A stretch of DNA of 64,000 bases, taken from assembly GCA_963978545.1 (NCBI GenBank), contig OZ021723.1, positions 48,376,569-48,440,568 of the forward strand, given 5' to 3'. This stretch comes from Linyphia triangularis (Eukaryota; Arthropoda; Arachnida; Araneae; Linyphiidae). The notes below the pieces were generated by a model. That model made no database searches and was not told the DNA's origin. It saw only the letters and a list, made by a program, of their open reading frames with translations. The position numbers were made by a program, and so were the translations under genes. This document shows positions 1 to 13,436 of the stretch, piece by piece; the first letter of the stretch is position 1; each line of letters starts with the position of its first letter.

Positions 1-971
1 AAAATCACTTGATATGAAAAGTCGCATATTAATTTGTTATATTTAGTTGTTTATTTGATACTGTCAAATTGATGCGCTGGATCAGGATGCAGTCAGCTTA
101 AATTTGATTTTTGTAACAAACGAACAAATAATGTTAATTGCAAAATAAATATTTTGAAGACCCCGCAACACCTATTTCCAAAATTTTAAAGTCAGTTCCT
201 TGTAATTGTCAATTTATTAATAGCGATTTATCCCTATTGAGTCCGTCAAGAGACATGCGAATATTCCAGAAACAGTTAAGCTTACTAAGATATTGTATTA
301 CATCATATCCTAATTTTCAAAATAAAAATCAATACAAGTATTTAAAAAAAAAACATGTTTTCAAATCATCACGAATTGACATTTTTAAAGATAATTCAAG
401 ATTTTTTTTAATTAAAATCAACGAACTAAATGTATCAATTAACCACTTTTTAAATGTGAAGTTAACTCAAAAACTTAGTTCAAAATTCCGTCACAAGTTT
501 TAAATTGACGTGACAATTCAAAAACAAATATATTTTCCATTTTTTTCAAAAATTTATGTTTATTTCCGTTATTTTTAACAAATGATCTTTTTAAAATCTG
601 TAAATAAAAAATAAAAAAAAACTTTTGAGTACGATGATTCACATAAAAAAATATACGACAGACTCTATTGGACTCCCGTCCTCATCTTCTCTCTGCTACT
701 ACTGTCACAGGGTGGATTTGGTTGAGGGAAAACTATCCTTTCTTATTATAAAGCAATCAAACAGAAATTCACTATATCTATAGAGCATTTAAGATTCTGC
801 CTAAGTACAGCATTTCCGTTTTTTGTGAAAAAAAATCGATGTTTTACTTGATGTAATCAATTTGTTTTGTACCAGTGTGTGGCTTCCTGTAGAATATACT
901 ATGTCGTATTCCAAAATAGCCTGCAGTAAGTGATGTTTGAGCCTTGTAGTGACCAACAAATGATCCACCCA
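1..971. other. AT-rich non-coding DNA
   Basis: No exon or recognisable element is seen here. The longest open frame (138-503, +) is low-complexity, Lys/Asn/Phe-rich and has no domain-like pattern, so I treat it as chance. The sequence is AT-rich with short A and T runs. Confidence 0.5.
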
Positions 972-1178
972 TACAATGTTAAAAAAATTTGTCCACCATG
1001 CACCAAAATTTGGTTCCCATTTAGCTGCCACCAACATTTGGTGCTTAGTTTCGCGATTTAATGGTGCTTACGGTCCGAGGTTGCACCATTAAATCGTGAA
1101 ACTAAGCACTAAATGTTGGTGGCAGCTAAATGGGAATCAATTTTTGGTGCAAGGTGGAACAAAATTTTTAACAGTGTA
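972..1178. mobile_element. Hairpin MITE of about 207 bp
   Basis: The two halves are near-perfect inverted repeats. The left arm (972 to about 1066) reads through TTCCCATTTAGCTGCC, CCAACATTTGGTGC and GATTTAATGGTGC. The right arm (about 1083-1178) carries the complements GCACCATTAAATC, CTAAATGTTGGTGGC and AGCTAAATGGGAA. The termini are TACAATGTT on the left and AACAGTGTA on the right. There is no coding capacity. A short foldback with matching ends is typical of a non-autonomous DNA transposon. The superfamily cannot be named from this copy. Confidence 0.75.
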
Positions 1179-3064
1179 GTTAGTCTTGAAACCATCATGA
1201 AAGTTGAACAATATTTTGAGTTTACGTGATGAAACTTGCGTGAGCAAGACCACAAATCAAATCTACAATTCATATCTTCAGTAGGGCACTGCATCAGTAG
1301 AATAACACCAACTTATTTGCTATAACACAGAAGAAAACGATTACATGATGAAGTCTTGCTTGACAGCTTAAATACTTCGTCAAACATATCCACATCGTCA
1401 GAGGTCGAGATTTTAAACATCGTTAAAACTGTTTCTCGTCAACAGGACACACTTCAGCAAACACCTGTTCAAACTCTTCTTTGAAAAGGCTTTTCAAAGA
1501 AAGCAACTATGCTATGTGGGAAGCCTTGACAAAAAACAATAATAAAAAAAAAAATCCTGACCTTGCCCCCATTTGCACCGGTACACTTCTCTCTTGGTGA
1601 GAGCAACCCTTTCAGGCCATTCCGCCCGGGGACGGGAACACGACGGCAACTTGTGTAATTTACTATTAGTTGTAAGCTTTTTTAATTGAACAGTTCCCTG
1701 AAGGAATGGTTTGTGGAGAAACTGTATTCACGAATGGGGAATGCAGTGGTCCGAGGCGAGTGAACAGTATCGTAAATATTACAAAATGAGAGTAGGACGC
1801 GTAGTTATCCTTCTTGAATTTGTTTTCGTGTATAATTTCCATGCAGTTGACCGACGTTATCAAATTATTAGGTAGGCTTTATAATTGTAAAAGTCTTGTT
1901 GCACTTGTTTGAAACTACACTCGACTGCATAGCTCTTATGGTAGAGTCTAAGATAATTTAATTTTTTTTTTTAGAATAATTTATAAATACACAATTATAT
2001 CGCATGTTAAAGTGTCGCCAAACAAACGTATTTTACGGTGTGATAATAATTAAAAAATTATAAACAATAGGTAAACCCATAAATATATAACTAAATATTT
2101 ATTACAATAGCCTTTATTTTCCACTTTTTTTTGGTCTTTTTTTTTTTTTTTTTTTTTTTTTTTGTCTAGGAAGTTTTTAATATATCACATTCATTTCATA
2201 TCCAACAATATGATTTAATGTTTCATTTGTATAATAAATAACTCTGTACCTTAAGACAAGCATATCCATTGCAATATGCCAAAAAAAAAAAATAAAGATA
2301 ATTAGGTAATCAGTTATGTCGAAGCTAATAAATTGTTTGACAGAATAAAACAGAGCCTTTCGATTTAAAAGAACTCCAACCACTTACCAAAAGACAACAT
2401 ATTTGTTTCACCAAAACGAACATAGCTGGATTCGAAATAGAAACTTGTGAAGAGTTGTAGCTTTGTGCATAAAATCCATAAAATGTGTTGCAATAATAAA
2501 TCACAACAAAAACATGTCCGTAAAAAGGTGCAAAATTCATGCAATAGCTATGGCCGTGAAAAGTATTGAGATCTAAAGTAAAGCCAAGTTTGACATTGCT
2601 GTAAATTATAGGCAATGAAAATTAGTCAGGCTTTCTTCTCAGAGTCAAAATTTCCTTTCATAGTCCTAAATATCCAGCTACAAAAACATTTGTGGCATTT
2701 GACCATTACGTATTCTGGATCACTTGTTTGATGTTTTGGTGCTGTGACGCGATATGACCAAGTCGCACAAGCATTTTTCTAACTGGATATTATCGAAATA
2801 CATACGGAAAATTTAAATATTTTAATAGGCTTTTTTCCAAGTAATAGTTATTTCCAAAATTATTGCCAAACTGTTTATTTATTTGAATTTAATCAAAATA
2901 TGAAAATGAAAACGGCGAATAACACCAATACGAATCAAATTTAATAGCAGAATCCAGTATTATAGTGTTTTCCGATGTCCCTTAGTTTCACTTACATTCA
3001 ATATTAGGGCAATCATTTCACTTTGATGGCTGACTCACTTATTCACTGCCTGCCTCACCCTGCA
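1179..3064. other. Non-coding DNA with one T27 run
   Basis: No gene is supported. There is a locally GC-richer patch at 1560-1640 and a run of 27 T at 2137-2163. Small minus-strand open frames (1666-1863, 2177-2383, 2325-2615) show no recognisable domain and lie in AT-rich sequence. Confidence 0.45.
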
Positions 3065-3890
3065 AGTGAAATAATTTTAACTGATCATTGTGGAAACTCT
3101 TTCCAGTTGCCAAAATTGTTTTTATCAAAATAAACAAAAGATGAATGGATGTGAATTCATAAATTCCTTATGGAGGTGGTCCAGTCAGTTCAACTTTGAG
3201 TAGTAACGCTGTAAATGAGAGAATTTTAACCGAACATTGTTGAAACTCTTTCTTGTTGCAAAAATTGTTTTTATCAAAATAAACAAAAGATGAATGGATG
3301 TGAATTCATAAATTCCTTATGGAGCGTGGTCCAGTCAATTCAACTTTGAGTAGTAACGCTGTAAATGAGAGAATTTTAACCGAACATTGTTGAAACTCTT
3401 TCTTGTTGCAAAAATTGTTTTTATCAAAATAAACAAAAGATGAATGGATGTGAATTCATAAATTCCTTATGGAGCGTGGTCCAGTCAGTTCAACTTTGAG
3501 TAGTAACGCTGTAAATGAGAGAATTTTAACCGAACGTTGTTGAAACTCTTTCTTGTTGCAAAAATTGTTTTTATCAAAATAAACAAAAGATGAATGGATG
3601 TGAATTCATAAATTCCTTATGGAGCGTGGTCCAGTCAATTCAACTTTGAGTAGTAACGCTGTAAATGAGAGAATTTTAATCGAACATTGTTGAAACTCTT
3701 TCTTGTTGTAAAAATTGTTTTTATCAAAATAAACAAAAGATGAATGGACGTGAATTCATAAATTCCTTATGGAGCGTGGTCCAGCCAATTCAACTTTGAG
3801 TAGTAACGCTGTAAATGAGAGAATTTTAACCGAACATTGTTGAAACTCTTTCTTGTTTCAAAAATTGTTTTTATCAGAATAAATGAAATA
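3065..3890. repeat. 150-bp minisatellite, about 5 copies
   Basis: The landmark TGAATGGATGTGAATTC recurs at 3142, 3291, 3441, 3591 and 3741 (the last reads GGACG). This gives a period of 149 bp once and 150 bp after that. The first unit has GGAGGTGG where later units have GGAGCGTGG, which accounts for the missing base. Units differ by only a few substitutions, so the array expanded or homogenised recently. The edges decay: the left part (about 3065-3130) and the right part (after about 3855) match only partly. A diverged single-copy relative lies at about 56590-56790. No conserved open frame is seen. Confidence 0.93.
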
Positions 3891-4734
3891 TATTTGGCAG
3901 TGTATGCATAAATTCACGATCATTTTATAATAAATAAATTTTGAAATGTACATTGCTGCACATTTAATGTTAGGGATGTTTTTATTATTTAAAATTAGAT
4001 GCAAACACCAAGCACACTCTGACAACAGAATCGATTCTATGTTAGTGAATTGGAAGATAAACAATTTGATTGATGGTAACTCTTAAGTCTATTATAGCAC
4101 CGATTCTGTTTTCAGTGAAAATCTAAATGATCTATATGCGCCATATAGTTTTTCAATAGGTTCTTCATTAAAAACAATTTTTTTTTTGTAAAATATATTT
4201 TTATCATTTCATATATATATATCAATCAAAAATAATTTTCAATTACATAATATTAAAAGGACAATTTAATTTTCCATAAATACTTCGTGCACATTAAATT
4301 AAAATGTTTGCTAAATTCATAATTTTTCAACGGATGCCTTAGGCATCTTACAACTTTCTAGTCGACAATATTCTTTGAAATTACAATTATTTATTTATTG
4401 ATAATATTTTGCCAACGCCTATTTCAAGGTTTTTTTAATCAAGCAGTTCTGAAAAATAAACTGAAAATAATGCCATTAAACTGAAAATAATGTCATTTTA
4501 AGTGTTAAGTCAATAACTAAATGTGTATAATTTATTTATAAGCCAATCTTAAGTCCGCGTGTCAAAATATGGAGACATGATTACAGTCAAGATTTGATTT
4601 GATTGGATTGACAAAAGAAGTTTTATTACTTTCCGTCTAGTCGTTTAGATGTGATTAGAATACAGATCAAAAGCCTATGTTTCATTGATCTATAAATTAC
4701 GGTTAATTTGATTGATTTGGATATTATGCATAAT
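3891..4734. other. Non-coding DNA
   Basis: AT-rich sequence with no supported gene or structured repeat. Confidence 0.4.
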
Positions 4735-5103
4735 CAGGGTTCCCACAGTCATTGAAAGTCATTAAAAGTACTTAATATTTTGAACTTGTTTTAAAGGCCT
4801 TGAAAGTTCTAAGAGGTGCTTAAAAGTCCTTAATATTTGTGAATGTTGTGTGCCCAACTGCAAAAGTTATAAAAATACAACTCGGACTTGCTATCCCCGC
4901 GTGATCTGCATCGTATTGAAATTCTCTGACGTATTTGTATTACGCATCCACCAACTTGTAACTTTTTTGGTAGAATATACTTTATTAAAAATTATTATAT
5001 GGACATGATGCCTGAAAACAAATTTTCAAATGTCCTTCAAAACATTAGTTAGGTCCTTAAAAGTCATTGAAAAGTCAATTCCGTAATTTGAGTGGGAACC
5101 CTG
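4735..5103. mobile_element. hAT-like MITE (CAGGGTTCCCAC termini)
   Basis: The 369-bp block begins CAGGGTTCCCAC and ends GTGGGAACCCTG, a perfect 12-bp terminal inverted repeat. Subterminal regions repeat AAGTCATTGAAA-type motifs on both sides. No coding frame is present. CAGGG-type ends are typical of the hAT superfamily. The flanks (TGCATAAT on the left, TTAATAAC on the right) are only partly alike, so an 8-bp target duplication is eroded or absent. Confidence 0.72.
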
Positions 5104-5176
5104 TTAATAACAGGTTATTTTACGAAATAACCAGTTATTATGTATTATATCCAAATTAAGTATGTATCCAAATTAA

Positions 5177-5177
5177 C

Positions 5178-5235
<58 letters not shown>

Positions 5236-5246
5236 GAGAGAGAGAG
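5177..5246. repeat. AT then AG microsatellite
   Basis: An alternating AT tract of about 50 bp runs into a short AG repeat with no gap. Confidence 0.9.
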
Positions 5247-7885
5247 GAAGTACCAATCTTAAAATAAGCTCAAATGGTATATATAGTGAGATTTACTTAT
5301 CTTATTGCGTTAAATATAATTATAGAATGAGTGAGTGATTACTTTACTTTAACAAATATTTGTATATTGTATAGAGAAAACATTGACCTTTTTAATATTC
5401 TATCGCCCTGTTTCGTAAGTGTTTAATGGTTGAAATCTTCAACCAAGATCGCGAAATCTACAAAGCTAATGTAACTGTCAGACCAGATAAAAAAGCCGCA
5501 TTTTTCCTCATTACATTCTTGGGCGATGGAATTCTTGAGCGTGCATGAAACCCACCGATAATAGGTTTTTCCACAACTTTTGACAGTGATGGTTTATATG
5601 AAACTCGCATACTCAATTTACTGATGCAATTTTAATAATTATGATTGACGCTTATGCATCGTGGGATGAATATAAACCAAATATAAAACAAAATTACGTA
5701 GTGACCATGAAATGTTCTTAAATTATTGTTTTGATTTTTTTTTTTTTTTTTGTACAATAAATACAGGTATCAATGGTCTTCAACATGTCATGTATTTTAA
5801 ATTCAATTAAGTTCAGAAATATTACTGTGAGAATAAAAAAGAAAAAGTATTAGATAGTTTATAAGTATCGAAAATATATATTATAAATGATATTAGTACT
5901 ATTAAGAATAGTAATAAAAAAGGAAAAGAGTTTGTTGGTATTAATGATTAATTTTTCAGACATTTAGAAATATCTCAGAACATAAATAATATACTATGTT
6001 AAATAGTTTGTTATTTACGTTCGTTAAAACTGCTAAAGCATAGCAAAACAAATCTTTAGCACTCGAAATAATGAAATCTCTGCTTTTTAGAAATTTAATG
6101 AAATATGTAAAAATCATGTGAAAGGCTTTTGCAATCATATACTACAACAGAAATCCATAGTAAATAATATTCTTGGTTAGCTTATTATACAGATAAAATG
6201 GTTAATAAAAAGTATCACGTAATCGTATAAACTTAAATATTATATAGAAAGTGAAATATTTTCGTGAATTCGATTCTTTTCAAATCATATTTGTGAAATC
6301 TTTCTCGGCTTTGTATATTTATACAAACTCTTCATAAAGTTATATCTTTTCCATTGAAAAAATATGCATTGGTTAACTTTTTTCTTACAGAGAAAATAAA
6401 GCTATCCTTAAATCTAAAGCTATGATTTATCATCAAAGAATTAATGTGTAAAATAAAAATTTCTTTCATAAAAATTGATACTAAACAAATTTTTGGAAAA
6501 TTCATTTAAACTAAGTCTTAACTAAAATAAAGAAAAGTAATGGAAGAAAACCAAATAAGATTATATCGTATTAATGTTTAATGTGTAATAATGTATAAAT
6601 ACATTAATATATATTGATGATTTATGCATAATAGTATATGAATACATGAATGTATAAATATGAATTTAGTCTTCTTTGTATTAATTACTTTCTTAGAAAT
6701 GTCAGTCTTAATATTGGTGCTGCCATCTATGTGTCGTACTTTAGACTAAAATGTTACATGCAATGCAATACTTTTTAATAAAGGTAGATTACATTTCTAT
6801 TAGGTATTAAATTTCCAAAATTCCTTCATTCAACTGAGTAAATGATATAATTTTTTTGTCTTCATATTGTAACAAAGGATCTGAAAAGATTTTAATTGAA
6901 ATAAAAAAAATAAAAAATTGATTGAAATAAATTAGAAATAATAAAGATTCGGGTTTGGATCTTCGGATATATTTTCAAAAAATTCAATGAGGGATTTTGC
7001 TCTACAGTTCATGAAAAAATTGATGTTTTTTTTATTTGATACAAGCATATAATAATAATGTAAACTTTATTAACTAAATACGCATTTTAATATGTGGTTT
7101 GTTGAATATATAGCGTAAGTCTTGGCAAAAGCACATGAAGGAGGAAAATATATAATATTTAATTTCATAAAATTTTGTTCATATAAATAAGAAAATATGC
7201 AAATATCATTAGACTAAAGTCTTTTAAAAGAAAAAATATTAATTTTCAATTCTATATGCACAAACAAAAAATTATATTTTTCATTAATTTTTATAAAATA
7301 AACGTCTTGCAAATTATACATTTAGGAAACACTAATTTAACTAATTAAACATTTATTGAAACTATTCAGGTAAAAATAGTTGTTATATGAAGTGTCGATC
7401 ATGTGAAATTTTAAGTTTTTAGCCCTCCTTTTTTGAGTAAAACATTATGTAACGGGATAAGTTACTCGTCGAATTTCTTAAAAGTAATTAAGGTATTTAA
7501 ACTTCCCAAAATAAATACTGCATACAGCCATTCAGAAAGTAATCGATATATAGGTAAAATATTATTATTATTTTTTTAATTAGTATACATTATGCTCATT
7601 AGTTTTTCTCTTCACTTCAATTTATAGGCACACTTTGAGGTTATGAAAAAATCTCAGAAATAGAGAATAGGTTTCATATAAGTTTATACAGACTTAATCC
7701 TCACACTAAATTACATTGGAAAACATCACTTTTGTTAAATCTAGCGAAATTTTTTTCTTAATAATAATATTTGAATAAATTTGAATAGCAGAAAAAAATA
7801 CTTTCTGAAATCTAAAATAAAAAAAAATTTCTTAATTTGGTGTAATTTTATAATGTCTTTCCAGTAGATTTCAAATCTCTTAACA

Positions 7886-7921
<36 letters not shown>

Positions 7922-8390
7922 TAATTATCATAACCATCAAGTCACCAAAACATACAAATTAGTAATGACTATATAATTAAATATTGCATAAATAGCTTTA
8001 ATTTTCAAACACATTTTCAAACAGGGACATCACACATCAGATCTAAATGGATAATACATTGGGTGATTTTTGTTTTATTGCAGATTGTATCTTAAAAGTT
8101 CTTTTTTCTGTTGACCCACAACATCGTAACACTAAAACATTGAAAACATTTACTAATAGCTATAACAGCGTTATAGGATCCAATGGAAGTATGTTTCTTC
8201 TAACTTCTATAAACTTATCTAAAACCTAGTCTCTATTTCTGAGCTTTTTGAATAACCTTAAAGTAAATGCTCAACGTTTCTTTGTAATGGACAGTTCCCA
8301 CATTTTATTATTTTTTTTATTCAATTCTAAATGCTTCGAAAAGGCCATAAACACACAAATTTCTGCTCAATGCGCTTTTTCTTCTTCTTC

Positions 8391-8420
<30 letters not shown>
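5247..8420. other. Non-coding AT-rich DNA
   Basis: Only scattered short open frames of biased composition are present. It includes a 27-T run (7891-7917) and a 25-T run (8391-8415). No exon, RNA gene or clear element was seen. Confidence 0.45.
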
Positions 8421-8421
<1 letters not shown>

Positions 8422-8710
8422 GCAATCAAAGTTCCGTTGTTAGACGATGGCGAGAAAACGATTCACTCGACTCGAATTGAATATTACGTCAATGCTTCCC
8501 AAACATCTTGGCTTGAAATGCGGCAGAAGAGACCAGTTTTGCAAGTTTCTCGCAAATCGCGCCAACCTGTAAGGGACATGGCAGTGGTCTACCAACGCCA
8601 ACTGTTTGTCAGAAACCTCGCCATAACCATAGAAACGATAGAATTTCCTAACGTCCCGAATTTTGTTGAATGTTTTGATCGGACTGGTTTTGGCTCGGTT
8701 TTGGAGCATT
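8421..8710. other. Unassigned patch of higher GC
   Basis: About 290 bp just after a T25 run is more balanced in composition than its surroundings and stays open on both strands: + as the 3' part of 8248-8733, and - at 8440-8709. Neither translation shows a domain I recognise. It could be a dispersed repeat, a promoter or first-exon region, or part of a decayed element. A function is not proposed. Confidence 0.35.
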
Positions 8711-10779
8711 TTCTTTTCTTAATATTTAAATAACTATTTTTTTAAGAACTTTTGTTTAAATATTTGGAATCAGAAAGAAATTCTTCATAAATATATACTA
8801 ATTTCACTAGTTTTTAAAAAATGCGGGAATAGTTTATTTCTCAGAAGAAAGAGAAATAAAATGGGATGACTTCAAAAACTATAATAATAGTAATCCATTA
8901 ATAAATATTTCAGCTACATTAGCGCTTGTTTCTAAGAAAGAAAATAACTCTACTGAGAATATCTTGTATTCACCTTGTTATTTACCTAATACTAGCCTTA
9001 AAATGTTTACGTTTTTATAAGTGCATGTAGATGTAAAAGCACTCCTACGTTTTTAACATATTTAACGAGCCTCTTTTGAGCCATGAACCTATTTCTTTCC
9101 AATATGAATGTCAGTGAATCTGGCACATATATAATTTTATAATATTCTTCAAAAACCTGTGTTTATTTCAAATTCCATAAAAACATTTAATACTCAATGA
9201 GCGACGAGAAATTATATAACGTTAGATATCTGAGGAAGTGTTTTTATACACTTCCAATGACACTTAGAGAACATTCGAAACATTTCTCTAATTGTTTCCT
9301 TGTGCAAATAGTAGTAGAAATTATTGATCTTTTTCAATAGATAAACATCGTCATTAATACGAATTTGAGAGTTCAAATTATCAGATGGAAAATATTACGT
9401 CTATCAACTTTGGGTTTTTACTTTATATGTTTTTACTTTGTGTATTTAGTGCATTTTCGATTGGATGTTTTTTCTTTGCATCACCTTGATAAATGATATA
9501 AGAAGTTTGAGGAATATTGCGTCATTAGTGTTTACACTATGAACACAAAATACAGCCTACATTATAAATAAAATAGATATTTAAAAACTAAACTATAATG
9601 ATCAAATGTATTTTTAACAAAGGGTTCTTTTTTTTTACAAAGTTAGTTCAGTGTATGCTTTCAGCGTAAAACAAAGAGTTAATCCTTCAGATTCGATTAA
9701 GCTAAAACCACCATTAGAAAGTATTTAGGGTAAGAATAAAATAATATTCAAAAAGATTATGAAAAAAATATCAATATATGAACTCAAAATATAAAATTTG
9801 AAGAAAAAACGTAAAGTATACACCTATCTAAATAAATCCGCTTCATTTAATTTTTGATCCATTTTTATACGTGTGATAAAAAAATAATGTTAGATGGCGT
9901 ATAACCTTTTGTTGTAGTTTATCTATCGTGTATGTCTTATTCTCTCTCATAAAAGAAATCTCCCTACTTGTCTAAATTTGACGGCAATCATGTCCCTTTA
10001 GTATAAGTTATGAATGTAATACATTTATATATACATATATATTGTTATTAGAAATTTTATAAGTCGTATACTATTGTAAAGGTGGGATAACAATACATTT
10101 ATATGAGATATTGATTGACCAATAACTCAATTTTCCTGAAAATAGTGCAATTATTTTAGGTCAGTAACGTTAAAAGACAAATTAATATTTAAGAGAGATT
10201 ACATGAATACTTTTACTGGGTCAACATTTTTAGACCTCCTTGCACATGGGCAGATGGTCTCCCTGTTTGTACCGAACTGTCATATATAGGCAAGAAGGTG
10301 ATATTATATTGCACCTTTTGCCGATGTTTGTAGAACTTATTTCAAAGTAATATCAAGTAACTACATGGATTAAAAAAGTTATTATCCATTTCATATTAAG
10401 TAGACTTAGTATAATAGAAACAACCCAATTTAAAGAGATTTAATTAACTAAGGCCATAAATCAATTTCCCTCTTATAAACGTAAGTTTTATATTCCGATA
10501 TACTCCATCAATTTACGGTTTTGATGAACTATACTGCCTACTCACTCTAATTGCGTATTAGGGGGCTAGTCTCAGTTTACCTCTTAACCATACGTTTACA
10601 CACAAATTACATACGTATTATTTATATCTTATAAGGTACAATTTTGCCTCTTAAATTCAAAGATATGAATGTACTGCAACGCTTCATATTTAAAACACTT
10701 TTACGTACTACCTTGCATTTACATTACTTATTTACGCACTATCCCACATCTCACTCAATCACATTCTCTTCTTCTTCAG
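8711..10779. other. Upstream intron or intergenic DNA of the Patched-related gene
   Basis: The exon at 10780 begins with a good splice acceptor, so the sequence just upstream is intron. No earlier exon of the gene was recognised between 1 and 10779. They are presumably before the window. Confidence 0.45.
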
Positions 10780-11112
10780 GTATCGGCATGGATGACACTT
10801 TCGTCCTCCTTGCAGCGTGGCGACGTACGGATGACCGTCTCAGCGTCCCCGAGCGAATGGCCCACACCTATGCAGATGCTGGTGTCTCCATCACCATCAC
10901 TTCGCTTACCAACTTCATATCATTTTGGATAGGAGTTATCACTCCGTTCCCGTGCGTGCGGATCTTCTGCATCTACACGGCCATGTCAGTGCTCTTCACC
11001 TACATCTACCACGTTACATTCTTCGGAGGATGCATGGCACTCAGTGGTTACGCCGAGGAGAGGAATCTGCACTCGTTTATATGTGTGCCCACCATGCCCA
11101 AGTCCATGGCGC
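10780..11112 (+). CDS. Patched-related protein, internal exon with the GxxxDD helix
   Basis: This is an internal exon of a Patched-domain (PTCHD/PTR type) membrane protein of the RND permease superfamily. The acceptor is TTCTTCTTCAG before 10780 and the donor is GTAAGT at 11113. The exon starts and ends in phase 1. It encodes about 110 residues: GIGMDDTFVLLAAWRR, then VSITITSLTNFISFWIG and a hydrophobic VRIFCIYTAMSVLFTYIYH. GxxxDD followed by a hydrophobic helix is the proton-relay helix (TM4) motif seen in Patched, Dispatched and RND pumps. Known relatives (nematode PTR/DAF-6, animal PTCHD proteins) act in sterol or lipid handling and membrane remodelling, and the substrate of this one is unknown. 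Reading joins in frame to the exon at 13437. Exons for the N-terminal half were not found. Confidence 0.9.
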
Positions 11113-13436
11113 GTAAGTGCTTTATGGTTTTCTTTTAAAAATTCTCCGCTAAGTATCTGTCTTAATCTAAACTTAGCAGAGCGACGAAGCGAACCTGTTT
11201 TGGGGTAACAATGAAACTTTTAGCGATCTTCCTAAGTATCTATTATCATCGAAACTTAATAGTACAACATTAAGTTACCAGGTTTAAAAAATGTAATCCC
11301 CTCTTTTCAACTAAATTTGAAGTAGGTCTCCACCTTAAAAACAATTTGTCTTCAATTAATATTCTATCTGAAGATTGTTGATTTATTTAAAAGTTATGGG
11401 GCATTGCCAAGCTCTGAGTTCAAAAATGAACTTATTATTCAATCCCACCTAATGATTTAAATTATTGAGAACCAACCAGTATCCCGTTTATGAGATTGCC
11501 TGGAAGAAATCCCGATAGATTCCTAAAAGACAGTCCTAAAACCGAAATAGTATGTGGAAATATGATGAATGGCCTTTTTTCGTAAAAATATTCTTGTTAA
11601 GGTTTCAACTTGCTTCAGAATAGATACCATATTCAGATACACATTCGCAACTATTTTATTTTAAGACTTTTAAAACTGAAAATATAAGCAGAGGATTTTG
11701 TTTGTTGCCTTTTGTCCATATTCATCCTCATTTACGGCTCTTAAACATCGAGAATTATATATTCATCATTACCCTTGAAAGTGTTCCACCTCTTTGAGTA
11801 ATATGTGATGTGAGATTATTTTAAAAAGTGTAATCAAGGAATATAACATTTTCTGTGAATGTTTCTTTGTTTAGGGTGGCAATATCTAAATGAAATCAAA
11901 CGTATAATATTACAAATATATTTCGATCTGCATAAACTTATCATTCATCAAAACAAAGGAAAAGCTCACTTAAGTTACGTTTGATTTCGTGAACATTGAA
12001 AGAATATTCTACTTTATTCTTTTTGATGACCATTATCTCATAAATTCAGTTGTAAGTTAGTATTATCCCCACATTTTAATCCACAAAGCATCCAGTTGAG
12101 ACCCCAAAAACAGCTGCTTTCCAATTACTGTATTTAAAACCATTACGTAATATTTTTAAATGCCCAAAGCACTACAATTGCAGTTTTAAGTATAAAAAGG
12201 TTGACAACGAATATTTTATTATAACTAACCAACATATTTTTATTCTGTAAAATTCACTGTGAAACAAAAAACAGGCATATCGTTTTGACTTGTCAAGGTT
12301 AAATGTCTAAAATATGTTCTACTAACGAACAACCCTACTGTTGTACTCACAATGAGACCCTTAATTTTCAAGACTTTAATCTCAAACACAAACAGCTCAT
12401 TTGGAATGGTTCTTTGTATTGATCTTGATATCTATTTTATACACGTACAACCTTGGTTAGTTGGCATGTAAATTGCTCACCAAATTTATAGAAATAATTA
12501 ACTACTTAAGGAAAGAGTCACTTTCAGTCATTGTCACTTTCAAATTTTTAAATTTCCACCTTGAAAAATTTTGTGTTGAAAGAATTTGCCATTGAATTTA
12601 TTGCAATAACACGGGTTCTTCTCTAGGTGTGGTGTTGCTACGTTTTTTCCGTATCACCACGTGATTGATATTTAGACTTAGTCGGAGTAAAGCATTTTTC
12701 ATTTTTAAATAATCATAAACATTTATTAACCATACATTAAAATAATACGAATGGTAAAAATCTTTCTCAATTTTTTTCTGGGTTAAAAAAATACTACCTT
12801 TTTAATAGTTTTATTATTATTTTATTCCTTAAATAAGTTATGTCAACACGTTACTTATTTAGTGCGTTAGGAACCGAATTGAAATAGCAGTTTCGTATGC
12901 GACCCAAAAATGTATCAACTATGATTATTGTTTAGCTATTTTACGGACATTGCATTTTCGCCAATAGTGAATTTTTTTTAGTAAAAATGCATCAGTAAAA
13001 AGTTTTTTAGTTTTTTTTTTTCTTGCATCCTTTAATTCACATTGCCTTGATGTAAAAGCTCAGCTTCGCAACTTAATCAGTGTAAAAATAAAATGTTAAT
13101 CTAATCATTACTAGAAGTTAAAGTGAGTCTTATTAATATGATAAAAAATCAAAGTGGAAAATAAATTTTGTTTGTAATAACTACTATTGCACTTAAACTT
13201 TGAAAGGTTACAAAAAGGTGAAAAAAAGAAGCTCTTAACTTTTTTAAACTTTAAATAATAACTATTATTTCCAGTGTTATTTCCCGGTTTTATCTATCAG
13301 ATACTCTAATTATTTTTTCTCGTTAAAGTATTAAATTGAAAAATTTATAGTCGCAATCAATTAATCATTAATAAATGATATTAGTATATAAGTGTAATTG
13401 AACTGTGATTTTAAAAGCAAAATTTTATTTTTGCAG
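11113..13436 (+). other. Intron of the Patched-related gene
   Basis: 2.3 kb between donor GTAAGT and acceptor TTTTTGCAG. It is AT-rich with no recognisable element. Confidence 0.8.

Noticed and set aside
138..503. 121-codon open frame near the window start
   Set aside because: AT-driven composition, no domain, no splice or promoter support.
3065..3890. Possible CRISPR array
   Set aside because: The 150-bp units are contiguous and near identical throughout, with no short repeat/unique spacer alternation. This is an animal minisatellite.
8248..8733. 161-codon + strand open frame
   Set aside because: It starts in low-complexity sequence and crosses a T25 run coding for poly-Phe. No domain is recognised, so it is listed only as an unexplained composition patch.
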